64,000 nt of DNA from Symbiodinium natans (Eukaryota > Sar > Dinophyceae > Suessiales > Symbiodiniaceae), in contig CAJNDS010000784.1 in the NCBI GenBank assembly GCA_905221605.1, positions 1-64,000 on the forward strand, in the 5' to 3' direction. Each line of letters starts with the position of its first letter. Positions within the stretch are counted from its first letter, which is position 1. Positions 49,813-59,004 of this stretch are shown piece by piece. The position numbers and the translations under genes were made by a program. The notes beneath the pieces were generated by a model, which did not search any database, was not told the origin of the DNA, and was given only the letters and a program-made list of their open reading frames with translations.

Positions 49813-51707
49813 GAAACAAAAGCTTACTAAAACTGTGGGGTGAAACTGCCGGTAAGTTCCCCCTCTCATTCCTTGTCCTCGGTTTTGACGTACCGCTACC
49901 CTCAACCGAAGTGAGGCCGGAATGTCGTTTTGACCAAGTCGTTGCCATTGGCTTGAAGACTTTGGCCAAGGCAAATTGCCTGTATGCTTGCACATTCTCT
50001 GTGTTGTCTATTCGGGAGGTGATCCATGCCCTCGTTCGTGGAGGCCGCTATCCCTCAACCGAATGGAGGTCAATTCCTGTAGACCCAGATGCTCGTTCTA
50101 CGAGTCTCATTGCATGTCCTGAGTGCTTCCATCCACACCCCTCAACCGTAGTGAGGCCGGACATGTCTTCACACCAGGTCATGGCCCGAGGCTTCATGGA
50201 CTCTGGTTACGGTGGCTGCCTCTTGCATGCACAGGGCATACTTCCTGTGGCTTTTGCCGGGAGGTGATCCATGCCCTCCGATTCTCAGAGGCCGCTATCC
50301 CTCTACCAGCGGGGTGGTCAATCCCCATAGACCGTTCCATATTGATTGAGGCCCAATTCTGCACTTTCTCGTCATCTCACCTTGACGGATCCATGCCCTC
50401 GATTCACACATCTCCAACACGAGCCAAGCAGGAGGAACAGGTGAAGTACCTGCCCAAACATACCCCTTTTTAGGCTGGAGGACGCTAAGCGACCGAAATC
50501 GCCGCTACGCACCGGTGACCCCACGCCACACACCTTCAACAGGTGGCCGGTACAGGCGCCTGACAGGGGGCCGGGCAAGGTGCCGACTACCAGGTCAAAC
50601 CCACCCTGCCTGTGAGGATATTATGTACGAGGCCGCTATCCATTGTGAGACTTGACATTCTCCAATCCAGCCGTAGCCATTGTTCCAAAGACAGTCGGCT
50701 GGCTCTCTTGTTTGCCACCAAAACTCCATACTCTCACTTGGGAGTCGATTACCCTCAACCGAAGTGAGGCCCACTCTGCGACCACGGGTTAGCTGCATGC
50801 TTGGTCCTTGTGGGCATTTCTGAAAGCAGTGACAACGAATCCTCCACGGAGTACGTCCCGGCTAATCCAGGGTTCTCAGCAGCTCCGGTGTTCTCGCACT
50901 TACTAACCGTGCCTTGCTGTTCTCCCCAGAATCGCCCTGGCTTTCTCGCACTTACTTACCAGTCGACGTATTCCTCACCACAAAGTTCACTGCCATTGGG
51001 ACTCGAGGCTTCTCCAGTGCAATGCTGGTACCTGCCCTTTGCTGGCCTCCATGCCTGGCCAGTGTCCCTCATCCATATTCTGGAGTTTGCTCTTTATAGC
51101 TCACATTCCCTCAGACCAAAGTCGAGGCCGAATGTTGCATTGTTTGATTGAGCACTGCTGGGCTGCGGTTGTACCTATCAATTGCTCCGACACACCGGCA
51201 CCGCGGAGTCTATGCTTCAAGCTGCTTTACCGCTTTGCGCCCAGTAGCATCAGCCGTCCAAGCTGCATGCAGTGCTTCCAGAGTCTCCCAGACTCAATTC
51301 CGGCAGACCAATAAGTGCCCGGCCTGCCCATTCCATCATTCTTCCCTCAGCTGATGCGAGGCCGGAACATCATGCACCTTCTTCATCAGCGAGGCGTTTT
51401 CGCAACCCTTCTGTTGTTCCCTCAGCCTTGGCGAGGCCGAACCATCCATTCCCTCAGCCGAGGCGAGGCCGAACCTTTACTCCAGCATAGCGAGGCCGAA
51501 ACTGCCCTTGCATAGCCTCACATGGCATCTCCGCTGGTTTCACGGGTTCTGAAAGCATTGTGCTGCGAGGGTATGTTGATCACCCTCATTCCGGCAAGCT
51601 AAGCCTGCATTCGGGTTTGCCCTCACATGGCCCTTAATGGCGAGGCTGTGCTCGCAATTCAATCCACTTCCACTTGCCTGGTTACTGGCCGGCGACGTTT
51701 CATCACC
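49813..51707. other. No gene seen; hairpin-rich body of LINE4
   Basis: No sustained frame. It holds eight hairpin micro-elements and repeated words such as GGAGGTGATCCATGCCCTC with GAGGCCGCTATCCCTC (50020-50060 and 50260-50300). Confidence 0.55.
49899..51472 (+). repeat. Bulged-hairpin micro-elements, 8 copies
   Basis: Starts: 49899 (AC/GT), 50052 (weak inner stem), 50139 (AC/GT), 50752 (AC/GT), 51108 (GAC/GTC), 51344 (GC/GC, loop TGAT), 51419 (GCC/GGC), 51451 (GCC/GGC). Partial 3' halves at 51385 and 51485 were not counted. Confidence 0.82.
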
Positions 51708-52178
51708 TCAAAGGAGCATCCATTCCTCATCATCTTCCGACAAGGCCAGCATCCTTCTCGACACATCAGGGCCATACACCATAATCACCAGCCTACCCAG
51801 GTACCTGATTTCACGTCCGCTGCCATCAATCATCAGGGATGGGTTTGTGGGATCGACATAGAAATCGATGTTCCAAAGCCTCGCATCCTCACAGCATCGG
51901 AAATCCCGGAGCTGCAGGTGGAGGTTAGCTGCATTCAGGCTTCTTTGGACATTCCAATTCCCACAGCTGCCCCAGGCTATGTTGCCTCTCCTGGTGCGAC
52001 GGACAAAGTGGATACGATATGACTGCGACAGTTCCAGGAAAAGCCCTTCACGACGCCCCTGGTGTGACCATGCAAATACACAGCACGCAATTGCCGGCAT
52101 GGTCCGTCGCTCTCCGTCTGCCTTGCAGCAAGTCTCTTTGGCGTGTGGCACACTGTCCAGGGCACTGTGGACGGCCAC
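51708..52178 (-). pseudogene. LINE4 ORF3 remnant with kinase-like catalytic loop
   Basis: A 156-codon frame. Residues about 95-125 read RDFRCCEDARLWNIDFYVDP then NPSLMIDGSG. D-A-R-L-W-N-I matches the D-x4-N-[IL] loop and IDGSG the metal-binding Asp 20 residues on, as in the other ORF3 proteins. The N-lobe is not recognisable. The frame ends near the YR insertion point. Confidence 0.45.
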
Positions 52179-52248
52179 TCTGGTCGCCGATAGCCCACGA
52201 GCGGAAATCTGCGGTTGAGACGGGGCCCTGTTCCAACAAAGGAAGTTC

Positions 52249-52503
52249 GTGCTCCACTCAAGCTTACCTTTAAGCCAACAAAGAACAAAGACACATGAGC
52301 CTACACTTGGTGTGGTTCAGAGAGCGCAACGCTTACAGTAACGCACTCACTCGGACATTCCTTTTTTTCACGTGGAAGCGTGGGCAAGCATGCACATGCG
52401 GGCCTCATGCCACGCAAGGACAAACCTTCTGCCTTGGAAAGCCTGTGTAGATCTACTTGGCACCTCATGCACAGTTGCAATACGAACCCAGCACTGACTC
52501 CCC
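52249..52503 (-). repeat. B2 repeat, 3' end of YR element
   Basis: 255 bp identical by eye to 52819-53074. Outer edge GAAGTT/CGTGCTCC, where the host sequence joins. Confidence 0.93.
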
Positions 52504-52598
52504 CGGATGAGGGAAGCCATGCAGGCAGAAGAAGATCCACAGGCGGGATCCGTCAGGCACGGATCGGTCACACCCACTGGGATGGGCGGGCGGGCAAA

Positions 52599-52818
52599 GA
52601 AAATTTTCTGCATCTCTCAGCTGTCAGCCACTGTTACCGGGCATGAAGACTGCATACAAGCTGTCAAGGTGACATGCAGAGAGAACATGAAAGATGGGCA
52701 TGCAGAAAATTTTGAAAGCACTGTGAAAACTCTTTTTGTTTTTCTTAAAGGCACGGTTGCAGGCAACCTAAGCGTTCGCTCCTCACGAAGGCGCTATCAA
52801 CAAGTTGACAGCAAGCTT
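52599..52818 (-). repeat. A2 repeat of YR element
   Basis: 220 bp identical to the 5' repeat (61661-61880 plus its continuation). It joins B1 directly at AAGCTT/CGTGCTCC, the expected circle junction. Confidence 0.93.
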
Positions 52819-53074
52819 CGTGCTCCACTCAAGCTTACCTTTAAGCCAACAAAGAACAAAGACACATGAGCCTACACTTGGTGTGGTTCAGAGAGCGCAA
52901 CGCTTACAGTAACGCACTCACTCGGACATTCCTTTTTTTCACGTGGAAGCGTGGGCAAGCATGCACATGCGGGCCTCATGCCACGCAAGGACAAACCTTC
53001 TGCCTTGGAAAGCCTGTGTAGATCTACTTGGCACCTCATGCACAGTTGCAATACGAACCCAGCACTGACTCCCC
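52819..53074 (-). repeat. B1 repeat of YR element
   Basis: First copy of the 255-bp B repeat. It begins right after the 3' flank of the polyprotein gene and abuts A2 without spacer. Confidence 0.93.
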
Positions 53075-53088
53075 ACATTATCCGACTT

Positions 53089-56000
53089 TCACCTTTTTAC
53101 CTTTTTCCTTAAGAAATTTTCGAAAACAGCCTTAAGGGTTTGACGGACGTCAACTGCACCAACCAAAGTGTTGCCATGAACGTAGGACTCCAGCTTTGTT
53201 CGAGAGGGATGGTCAGCAGGGTTAGACGGAGAAGGAACCCTGGCGTACCATGCTTTGACATCGAACTGCTCCTCGCTCTCCAGCAAGACATTTAGAAGCG
53301 CTTGTGCATTGTCAGACCTCGTGCAGCCTGAAATCGCGATGTCGCGGGAGGCATTGTTATCAACGAACCACAGCACAGGTGCATGTCTGATGACGTGTCC
53401 CCATACAAGCTGCGAAACGATAACTGCCAAAAGTTCAGCTTCAAAAATGACCGTCTTACGAAAGCCCTCGGTCAATGCTTCAATCTGCCAGCGCTCAAGT
53501 TGCTCGGAAAAGGCACCTAGGAGTTTACCTCTGTCAGAGAACAGCAGGCCACCAATACCACACGCCCAGTCCGATGCCTCTGGGTCGAAGCAGGCGTCCG
53601 TGAAGATGACGAATTTTTCCCGCAAATATCCGTTCAAGACTCTGGGTTTGTGCTCCAGAAGCATCTTCCTGAACCTGTCCAGAGCGAAAACGCAATCCTC
53701 ACACAAGGTATCGGACACATCACTATAGGCGTGCTTGGTGACTTGTCTAAGGCACATCCTAGCGGACCTTCCAAACAATTGACTGTCAGCAAACTGCATG
53801 CGTCCCCTCAACCTCAAGGCCAGAGGCTGTTTGAGGGAACCAGCGTCGAGTATGTCGCCAATGGACCCACAGAGTTCGCTCACCCTGGATGGGGTGTTTG
53901 CAAACTTCACAACTTTGTTCGCGCTCTCCTCTAAATCGACGACGATGCCAAGAGCTTCGAAAGACCTCCTGAACGGCAAGTCCTTCTTTCCGTCACTGGA
54001 CAGTGTCCAGCCCAGGAGCTTGAATAAGCGCTTGATGGTATCGTCAGTGCTGTGTGCGAGGCTGCCCGAACAAATCGTGATGAAGTCATCGAAATAGCAA
54101 ACCCAAGGGAGGCTTAACCCAACAGTCCCTATGAACCAGATGCTATGCACTACGCGCAGAAACGAATAAACGCTTCTGCACGCGCCGAAAGGCAACGCTT
54201 TGAGCCTGAAGCACACGGGGGCGGCACGCTCATGGTCCCAGATGCAAACGTACGAGCACCAAGCGGAACTCTGGGACACCGCCAGCTGTCGATATGCTGC
54301 TTTCAAATCATGGGTACGACCCAAGAGTGGCTCATTGGTGGACCTCATGAGCTGAATGGCAAGTGCAGCAAGAACGTCGGTGGAATGGGGCTTTGGAGAC
54401 TCATTTGTTTGGACACACGAGTTGACGTGCGATGCACTGAGGTCGTCTATCAGACGTACCTTTGACCCTTGCTGGATCCCGAACCGGCGAGAGACTACTG
54501 AGCCGTTAGGCAGCTCAGACGGATCAAAGGGCCCTTCCAACCAACCTTTCTGTAGTTCTTCAAGGGTTTGCTTCTTTACTTCTTGGTCAAGCAAATCACC
54601 CTGCGACTTAACACTCCGGAAGACACTGTGCCTGCCCTCATCGGCGGTGTCTCGCAACAAGTCCTCGGACATTGCCGCGGGTTTGAAAACAGGGTTGAAT
54701 AGCCCAGTACTCGGAACTTCACCAGTCAACACGGTCCCTGAAATCACCTCCTCGATGACAGTTTTGTCAGGGTAGTTGAGGTCATCTAAGATTTCGCGCC
54801 AGACAAGAAGGTTTTTAGGTTCAAGGATGCCTCGGACGTCGGGATGCATGCCATCCTTGAGTTTGCATTCGTCTGTCCTGAGTTCCAAGCACCGTTTGAA
54901 CCATTTTTCAAACCAAGCTGTGCGCTTCCCTTCAAGGGCCGACGCTGTCGTCGCATTGCAATTCACTTCGACGGCTTGAAGAAGTTCGCTGGGTAATTGT
55001 GCTTCTTGGGCCACAGGGTGGACAGCTTTGCAAGCACACTGAATGAATTCACTTGGCGACCACGGAATGCCCCACGCCAATTCAACATGCCTACGAGTTT
55101 CCTCATCCTGCTTTCCCATTTTAACCGGACTGAGACGCAGCAACTGAGCATAGGGAGGTATGACCTTCAAGCTGCATTGACAATCCGCAGGCACCGGCCA
55201 AGCCTGCTCGAGGCGTTGCATGGGTTGGCAAGGCGGGACCAGGCTGGCGGCAGGCCCCCGGACCACGCAAGTGGTCTTGTACTCCGGGACCAAGGCTGGC
55301 ACCTTGCTAGCTTTTGGTTGAAGTCCAGCCAGGCTGCGTAACGCCGGAAGCTGGAGGCCCGGCGGCTCGACAGTGGGAAGGGCACTCGCGAAGCACTGCG
55401 CAATGGCATGAGCCAAGGGACGAGGGTAGGCGGTCTCCCGACTGGTGGCGAAACCGTTGGGGGCCGCGGGGTCGACACCCCAAGACGCATGCGCAGGGCA
55501 GCCGGGACACAGCTTGCACAAGGACTCGAAAGAAGGGTGCGTGTAGGCAATCCGGGTGAACTTGGGGCGGTCGCCACCATAGGCGCACGCCTGGTGATCC
55601 ACATAGCGAAAAGCATGAGCCACGTCGCGCCAAAAGGAAGTCTTCCAAAACAAGGATGACCGCGGATTCTCCACAGCAATCAAGATGCCACGCTGCACAC
55701 CCAGGCGCACGGCCTGTCGAAGCGCCAGGTAGCTTTCGTTTGCAAGGCGCACACGGCGAGCATCACCGGGGGGGAGGTCGGGCATACCGTCCGGGTGACG
55801 GTCTGACCGCAGAGGCCGGGGCACAGGCACCGGATTGCCCTGGCTGTCCCAGCACGGAATGCCACGGGCCAGAGAACACGTGCCACAAGCCGGAGCGGCG
55901 AACAACCCCAAGACGCGCGGGTTTTGCACAAGTTGGAGCAGCTGGGCAAGGCCGTCTGGCGTAGAGACATCGAGCACCCAGGGCGGGGCGGCACACCCAA

Positions 56001-57345
56001 CGCTCTTGACCTTGTCAATGGCAACAGCCTCAAAACCAAGTGCACGCAGGGCCGCAGTGACGCGACCAGACCCGGAGAATAACTCCAAAATTAAAGGCGG
56101 GGTGGGGGGCGTGAGGGGCCGCACAGGGGCAGGCTGGACTAGGGAACCGGGATTAAGGAAACCCAAACTAAGGAGTTCCTGTCGTTCCTTCTCGGACAGC
56201 CGCTCCCAACCCTGAAGGCAATATCCCACAAGCAAACACCCAACGCCTTTCCAAGGGAGTGTGGCATGCAGGCGGCTGGCGTCTAAGGTCTGGGGCCCCA
56301 AACTGACGCGGAGCCGTATGCCCAGGGCATCGTGCCCTGCCAGCGGAACACCGCCAACTGGAGATTCTTGCCAGACGTCGCCGTCCCGGAAAAGGCTGAG
56401 TGGCAGAAGCAGGTTGGGGAAACCAGGCACGTTGCAGGAGTCAACGTGCGGTTCCGCGCGCAGGTTTGTGAACACAGCAGCATTCGTGAATGCGTGGCCA
56501 GGGAAGTGCTGGCGAAGTAGAGCACAAAAGAAACGTGTCACAGCGGGGAAACGTTTCGTGAAGCCGCGAACGCCCGCACGGGCACCCCAGGTCCACATGC
56601 CGCAGGTCCAGGAGTGAGAGGCACTATGCGCTTGGCCCCGTGCGGGGACCTCAGAGGGAAGCAGGCAAAGAATGCGCCGGGCAGCTTCAAGCGAAGGGCT
56701 GTTGACAGAGGCACGGGCAAGATGCTCCGCACGAGCCACGTCCACGACCCACTGGCAGGGCGAAGGCTGTTCACGTAAGTCAAGAGCCACAGCAGGCCTG
56801 GGGGCAGAACAGGATGCATCATCAGCGCGGACTGGCGCCTGCACAGTCGCTTCACGTACAGGTGCTTCAGGGCGGGGCTCGGTATGGGGGTCCACCGGGT
56901 CCATTCCGGGCCCTTTTTCCGCCGTTCTTTTGTCAGAAACCGTCCGTTCTTTTGGATGGCAATTCGGACGCAAAAGAACGGACGCTCTTGGGGAACTTGG
57001 AAGCCCCCAAAACCCAGCAACAAGCCCCACATCGGACCCCAGCGAACCCTCATAGGGCTCGGGTTGGGGTGGCAGGTCACTTGCAGAGCCAGGTGACCTG
57101 ACGGACGCGGCAGTGCTAGTGGGAACAACAGAGGTGCTTAAGGAGGGAGCAACCGGGGGCCTAGGGGAGGGAGGAGACTTAGGGAGCAGAGACACGGGCT
57201 CACCAAGGGGCCTGTATGCAGGAGAAAGATTAGCCCGTTCGCGAACTTCCAGAACAGGTTGGCCTGAAGCGGGGAGATCGCGAGACTCATCTGTGCAAAG
57301 GGCAGGAGTCAGCACCTGCGGGGGAAGGTCAGACATCTTCGCCAC
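53089..57345 (-). CDS. YR element polyprotein: oxygenase-like, MTase-like, RT, RNase H
   Basis: 1418 codons, intact. Residues 1-220: Pro/Ser-rich. About 235-400: HxD...H domain like 27932-28573 (EPHVDSCN, H300/D302; SRLHATLPW, H360; ending LLSLGFLNP). About 418-680: C5-methyltransferase-like fold with LILELFSGSGRVTAAL (motif I), LFAAPACGTCSLARG (motif IV position, Pro-Ala-Cys not Pro-Cys) and LIAVENPRSSLFW (motif VI). About 950-1130: RT with DLKAAYRQLAVS and CYFDDFITI (YFDD, about 1084). 1246-1400: RNase H with VIFTDACFD, EAELLAVIV and WFVDNNASRD. The RT type is that of DIRS/Ngaro elements. It would copy the element RNA; the two N-terminal domains suggest DNA-base modification. Enzyme activity of those domains is not proven by sequence. 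Confidence 0.85.
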   Translation of the reverse strand: MAKMSDLPPQVLTPALCTDESRDLPASGQPVLEVRERANLSPAYRPLGEPVSLLPKSPPSPRPPVAPSLSTSVVPTSTAASVRSPGSASDLPPQPEPYEGSLGSDVGLVAGFWGLPSSPRASVLLRPNCHPKERTVSDKRTAEKGPGMDPVDPHTEPRPEAPVREATVQAPVRADDASCSAPRPAVALDLREQPSPCQWVVDVARAEHLARASVNSPSLEAARRILCLLPSEVPARGQAHSASHSWTCGMWTWGARAGVRGFTKRFPAVTRFFCALLRQHFPGHAFTNAAVFTNLRAEPHVDSCNVPGFPNLLLPLSLFRDGDVWQESPVGGVPLAGHDALGIRLRVSLGPQTLDASRLHATLPWKGVGCLLVGYCLQGWERLSEKERQELLSLGFLNPGSLVQPAPVRPLTPPTPPLILELFSGSGRVTAALRALGFEAVAIDKVKSVGCAAPPWVLDVSTPDGLAQLLQLVQNPRVLGLFAAPACGTCSLARGIPCWDSQGNPVPVPRPLRSDRHPDGMPDLPPGDARRVRLANESYLALRQAVRLGVQRGILIAVENPRSSLFWKTSFWRDVAHAFRYVDHQACAYGGDRPKFTRIAYTHPSFESLCKLCPGCPAHASWGVDPAAPNGFATSRETAYPRPLAHAIAQCFASALPTVEPPGLQLPALRSLAGLQPKASKVPALVPEYKTTCVVRGPAASLVPPCQPMQRLEQAWPVPADCQCSLKVIPPYAQLLRLSPVKMGKQDEETRRHVELAWGIPWSPSEFIQCACKAVHPVAQEAQLPSELLQAVEVNCNATTASALEGKRTAWFEKWFKRCLELRTDECKLKDGMHPDVRGILEPKNLLVWREILDDLNYPDKTVIEEVISGTVLTGEVPSTGLFNPVFKPAAMSEDLLRDTADEGRHSVFRSVKSQGDLLDQEVKKQTLEELQKGWLEGPFDPSELPNGSVVSRRFGIQQGSKVRLIDDLSASHVNSCVQTNESPKPHSTDVLAALAIQLMRSTNEPLLGRTHDLKAAYRQLAVSQSSAWCSYVCIWDHERAAPVCFRLKALPFGACRSVYSFLRVVHSIWFIGTVGLSLPWVCYFDDFITICSGSLAHSTDDTIKRLFKLLGWTLSSDGKKDLPFRRSFEALGIVVDLEESANKVVKFANTPSRVSELCGSIGDILDAGSLKQPLALRLRGRMQFADSQLFGRSARMCLRQVTKHAYSDVSDTLCEDCVFALDRFRKMLLEHKPRVLNGYLREKFVIFTDACFDPEASDWACGIGGLLFSDRGKLLGAFSEQLERWQIEALTEGFRKTVIFEAELLAVIVSQLVWGHVIRHAPVLWFVDNNASRDIAISGCTRSDNAQALLNVLLESEEQFDVKAWYARVPSPSNPADHPSRTKLESYVHGNTLVGAVDVRQTLKAVFENFLRKKVKR

Positions 57346-57408
57346 GTCAGGCTGGCTAGCAGAAAACGAATTCGAAGTGACACTGGTCGAAGCGGCTTCT
57401 GGCGATAG

Positions 57409-58674
57409 TCACTCTTTGCGCTGGCACTGCATGAGGCTATGATTGCCGAAACAACGCGCGCAGACATGGGCACGGGGGCAGTTGGCCACCCGGCACTCCC
57501 CAAGGCTGAACCCGTAGCAGATGGCTTTGCCATCGGGCGTTTGGGCTTTGCCACCCTTGTCGAGAATGGCCTTGGGGACAGCCGCACGGTTGGCAGCACC
57601 TTTGCCTGGACCTTTCGGGGGGCGAGCAGGCGGGTCCTTGGGCGCAGGGGGAATCTTCTCAGCTTTATCATCCTTCTTGCCCTTGTCATCTTTGGTCTTC
57701 TTGCGCTTCCTTCCTCGACCGCCGCCACTCCCAGCAGCCGTGCTTCCACGAGGGATCAAGACGAAGGAAACGCGATACGACGAGAGCGCTTCAAAGAGAG
57801 CGTCATCCATGGCGCGGGATCCGTCACTCTTGCGCCGGGGCCGGATTCCTTTCTCAAGCATCCACACATGAACCAAGCGGTCAGCCTCGACAACTTGATG
57901 CAGCTGGCAAGCACCCCCTGGCAGGGCGTCGGGGTTTGTCAGGTGTCGCATCAGCTCATTGACGTATTTTTCATGTGCAAGAAAATCAACCACGTCTGCA
58001 AATGCCAGCGCCAGTCCTCGACGACGGAATGCTGCAGAGAGGAGCAAGGGGTTGTGAACTTGGGCGTCACACGGGAGCTCCTGGTCCTTGAGAACAAGCC
58101 GCTGCTGCTCCAGCTCGACGACACGGGCGAGGGGCTTGGCAAGGGCTACCTCGCTCAAGCGGGAGGTGCATTTCTCAGGGGCGATATACCTTATCTCATC
58201 CAGCGAACTCATGGTGCAGGCCAATTCCAACAGGGCCCGGCTGGGCTCCGCATCACCTTCTATGATCACACCGGAAACCTTGGCCTTTAAAGCAGCCATG
58301 CGTTTGTCGCGCTCTGCTTCTGCAAGGGGTCGGGCGGCAGAGGCACTGGGGTTGGTAACCTGGTCCTTGAGATCTGCCAAGGTAAGTGTTTGCGCCTCGA
58401 AGACGAGTCGGCGTACACTCGCAGCTTCCCCGGCTGATGCGGCGGGGATGGAGGTTTGGACCCAAGTATGCCACTGATCATCGGCTAGCTGTTGACCTGG
58501 TTGGCCCACGCAATAAGCGAGCTGCCCAAGAGTCTCAAAACCCAGACGCGTCAAGGTACGTATGAGGGGCTCGCCGATGCGGAACAGCTTGCATCTCGCC
58601 TGAAAGTGAGCGGCAGACTCCAGCACAGACATGGGGCTCTCACGCAGCGCACTCGAGAGGCTACTTAGGGGCAC
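57409..58674 (-). CDS. YR element Gag-like protein with zinc fingers, 421 aa
   Basis: Helical N-terminal two-thirds, then a Lys/Pro-rich basic linker (GRGRKRKKTKDDKGKK). The C-terminus has CYGFSLGECRVANCPRAH (C-x7-C-x4-C-x3-H) followed at once by CARCFGNHSLMQC (C-x2-C-x3-H-x4-C), zinc fingers suited to binding RNA. Ends 64 bp before the polyprotein start. Acts presumably as the RNP capsid protein. Confidence 0.7.
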   Translation of the reverse strand: MPLSSLSSALRESPMSVLESAAHFQARCKLFRIGEPLIRTLTRLGFETLGQLAYCVGQPGQQLADDQWHTWVQTSIPAASAGEAASVRRLVFEAQTLTLADLKDQVTNPSASAARPLAEAERDKRMAALKAKVSGVIIEGDAEPSRALLELACTMSSLDEIRYIAPEKCTSRLSEVALAKPLARVVELEQQRLVLKDQELPCDAQVHNPLLLSAAFRRRGLALAFADVVDFLAHEKYVNELMRHLTNPDALPGGACQLHQVVEADRLVHVWMLEKGIRPRRKSDGSRAMDDALFEALSSYRVSFVLIPRGSTAAGSGGGRGRKRKKTKDDKGKKDDKAEKIPPAPKDPPARPPKGPGKGAANRAAVPKAILDKGGKAQTPDGKAICYGFSLGECRVANCPRAHVCARCFGNHSLMQCQRKE

Positions 58675-59004
58675 CTACTTCACATGACAGAATGCACCCG
58701 AACAACTTCACATGACTGAGTGTAACTGAACATCAAGATGTCAATCAGGAATCAACACAACAAATCATGGCATGAAAGCATTGGTCATGTCGTCACCAAC
58801 CTCGACTTGATGGGGGGGCGAGAGAGAACAAGCAGCCGACATGACTCACGTTCACTCATGCTCAACCCCCCCCCCCCTTGTCCGTGCACTCGACCGAAAA
58901 AGGCAGACAGCAGCATGACAGTTGTGAGGGCGCAACACTTCATTGCAGACCCTAGGTCGACTACTTACCTTCGCAAGCAGACGGACCCGACTTTTCCACA
59001 ACCG
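58675..59004. other. Gag-recombinase intergenic region of the YR element
   Basis: No ORF. It contains a run of about 11 C (58866-58878) and several CACATGACTGA-type repeats. It could hold a promoter or trans-splice acceptor for the Gag message. Confidence 0.5.

Noticed and set aside
50671-50690. Plus-strand SL-like word CCGTAGCCATTGTTCCAAAG
   Set aside because: Only the first 11 bases match the SL, the strand is opposite to the elements, and no element end lies there; probably chance.
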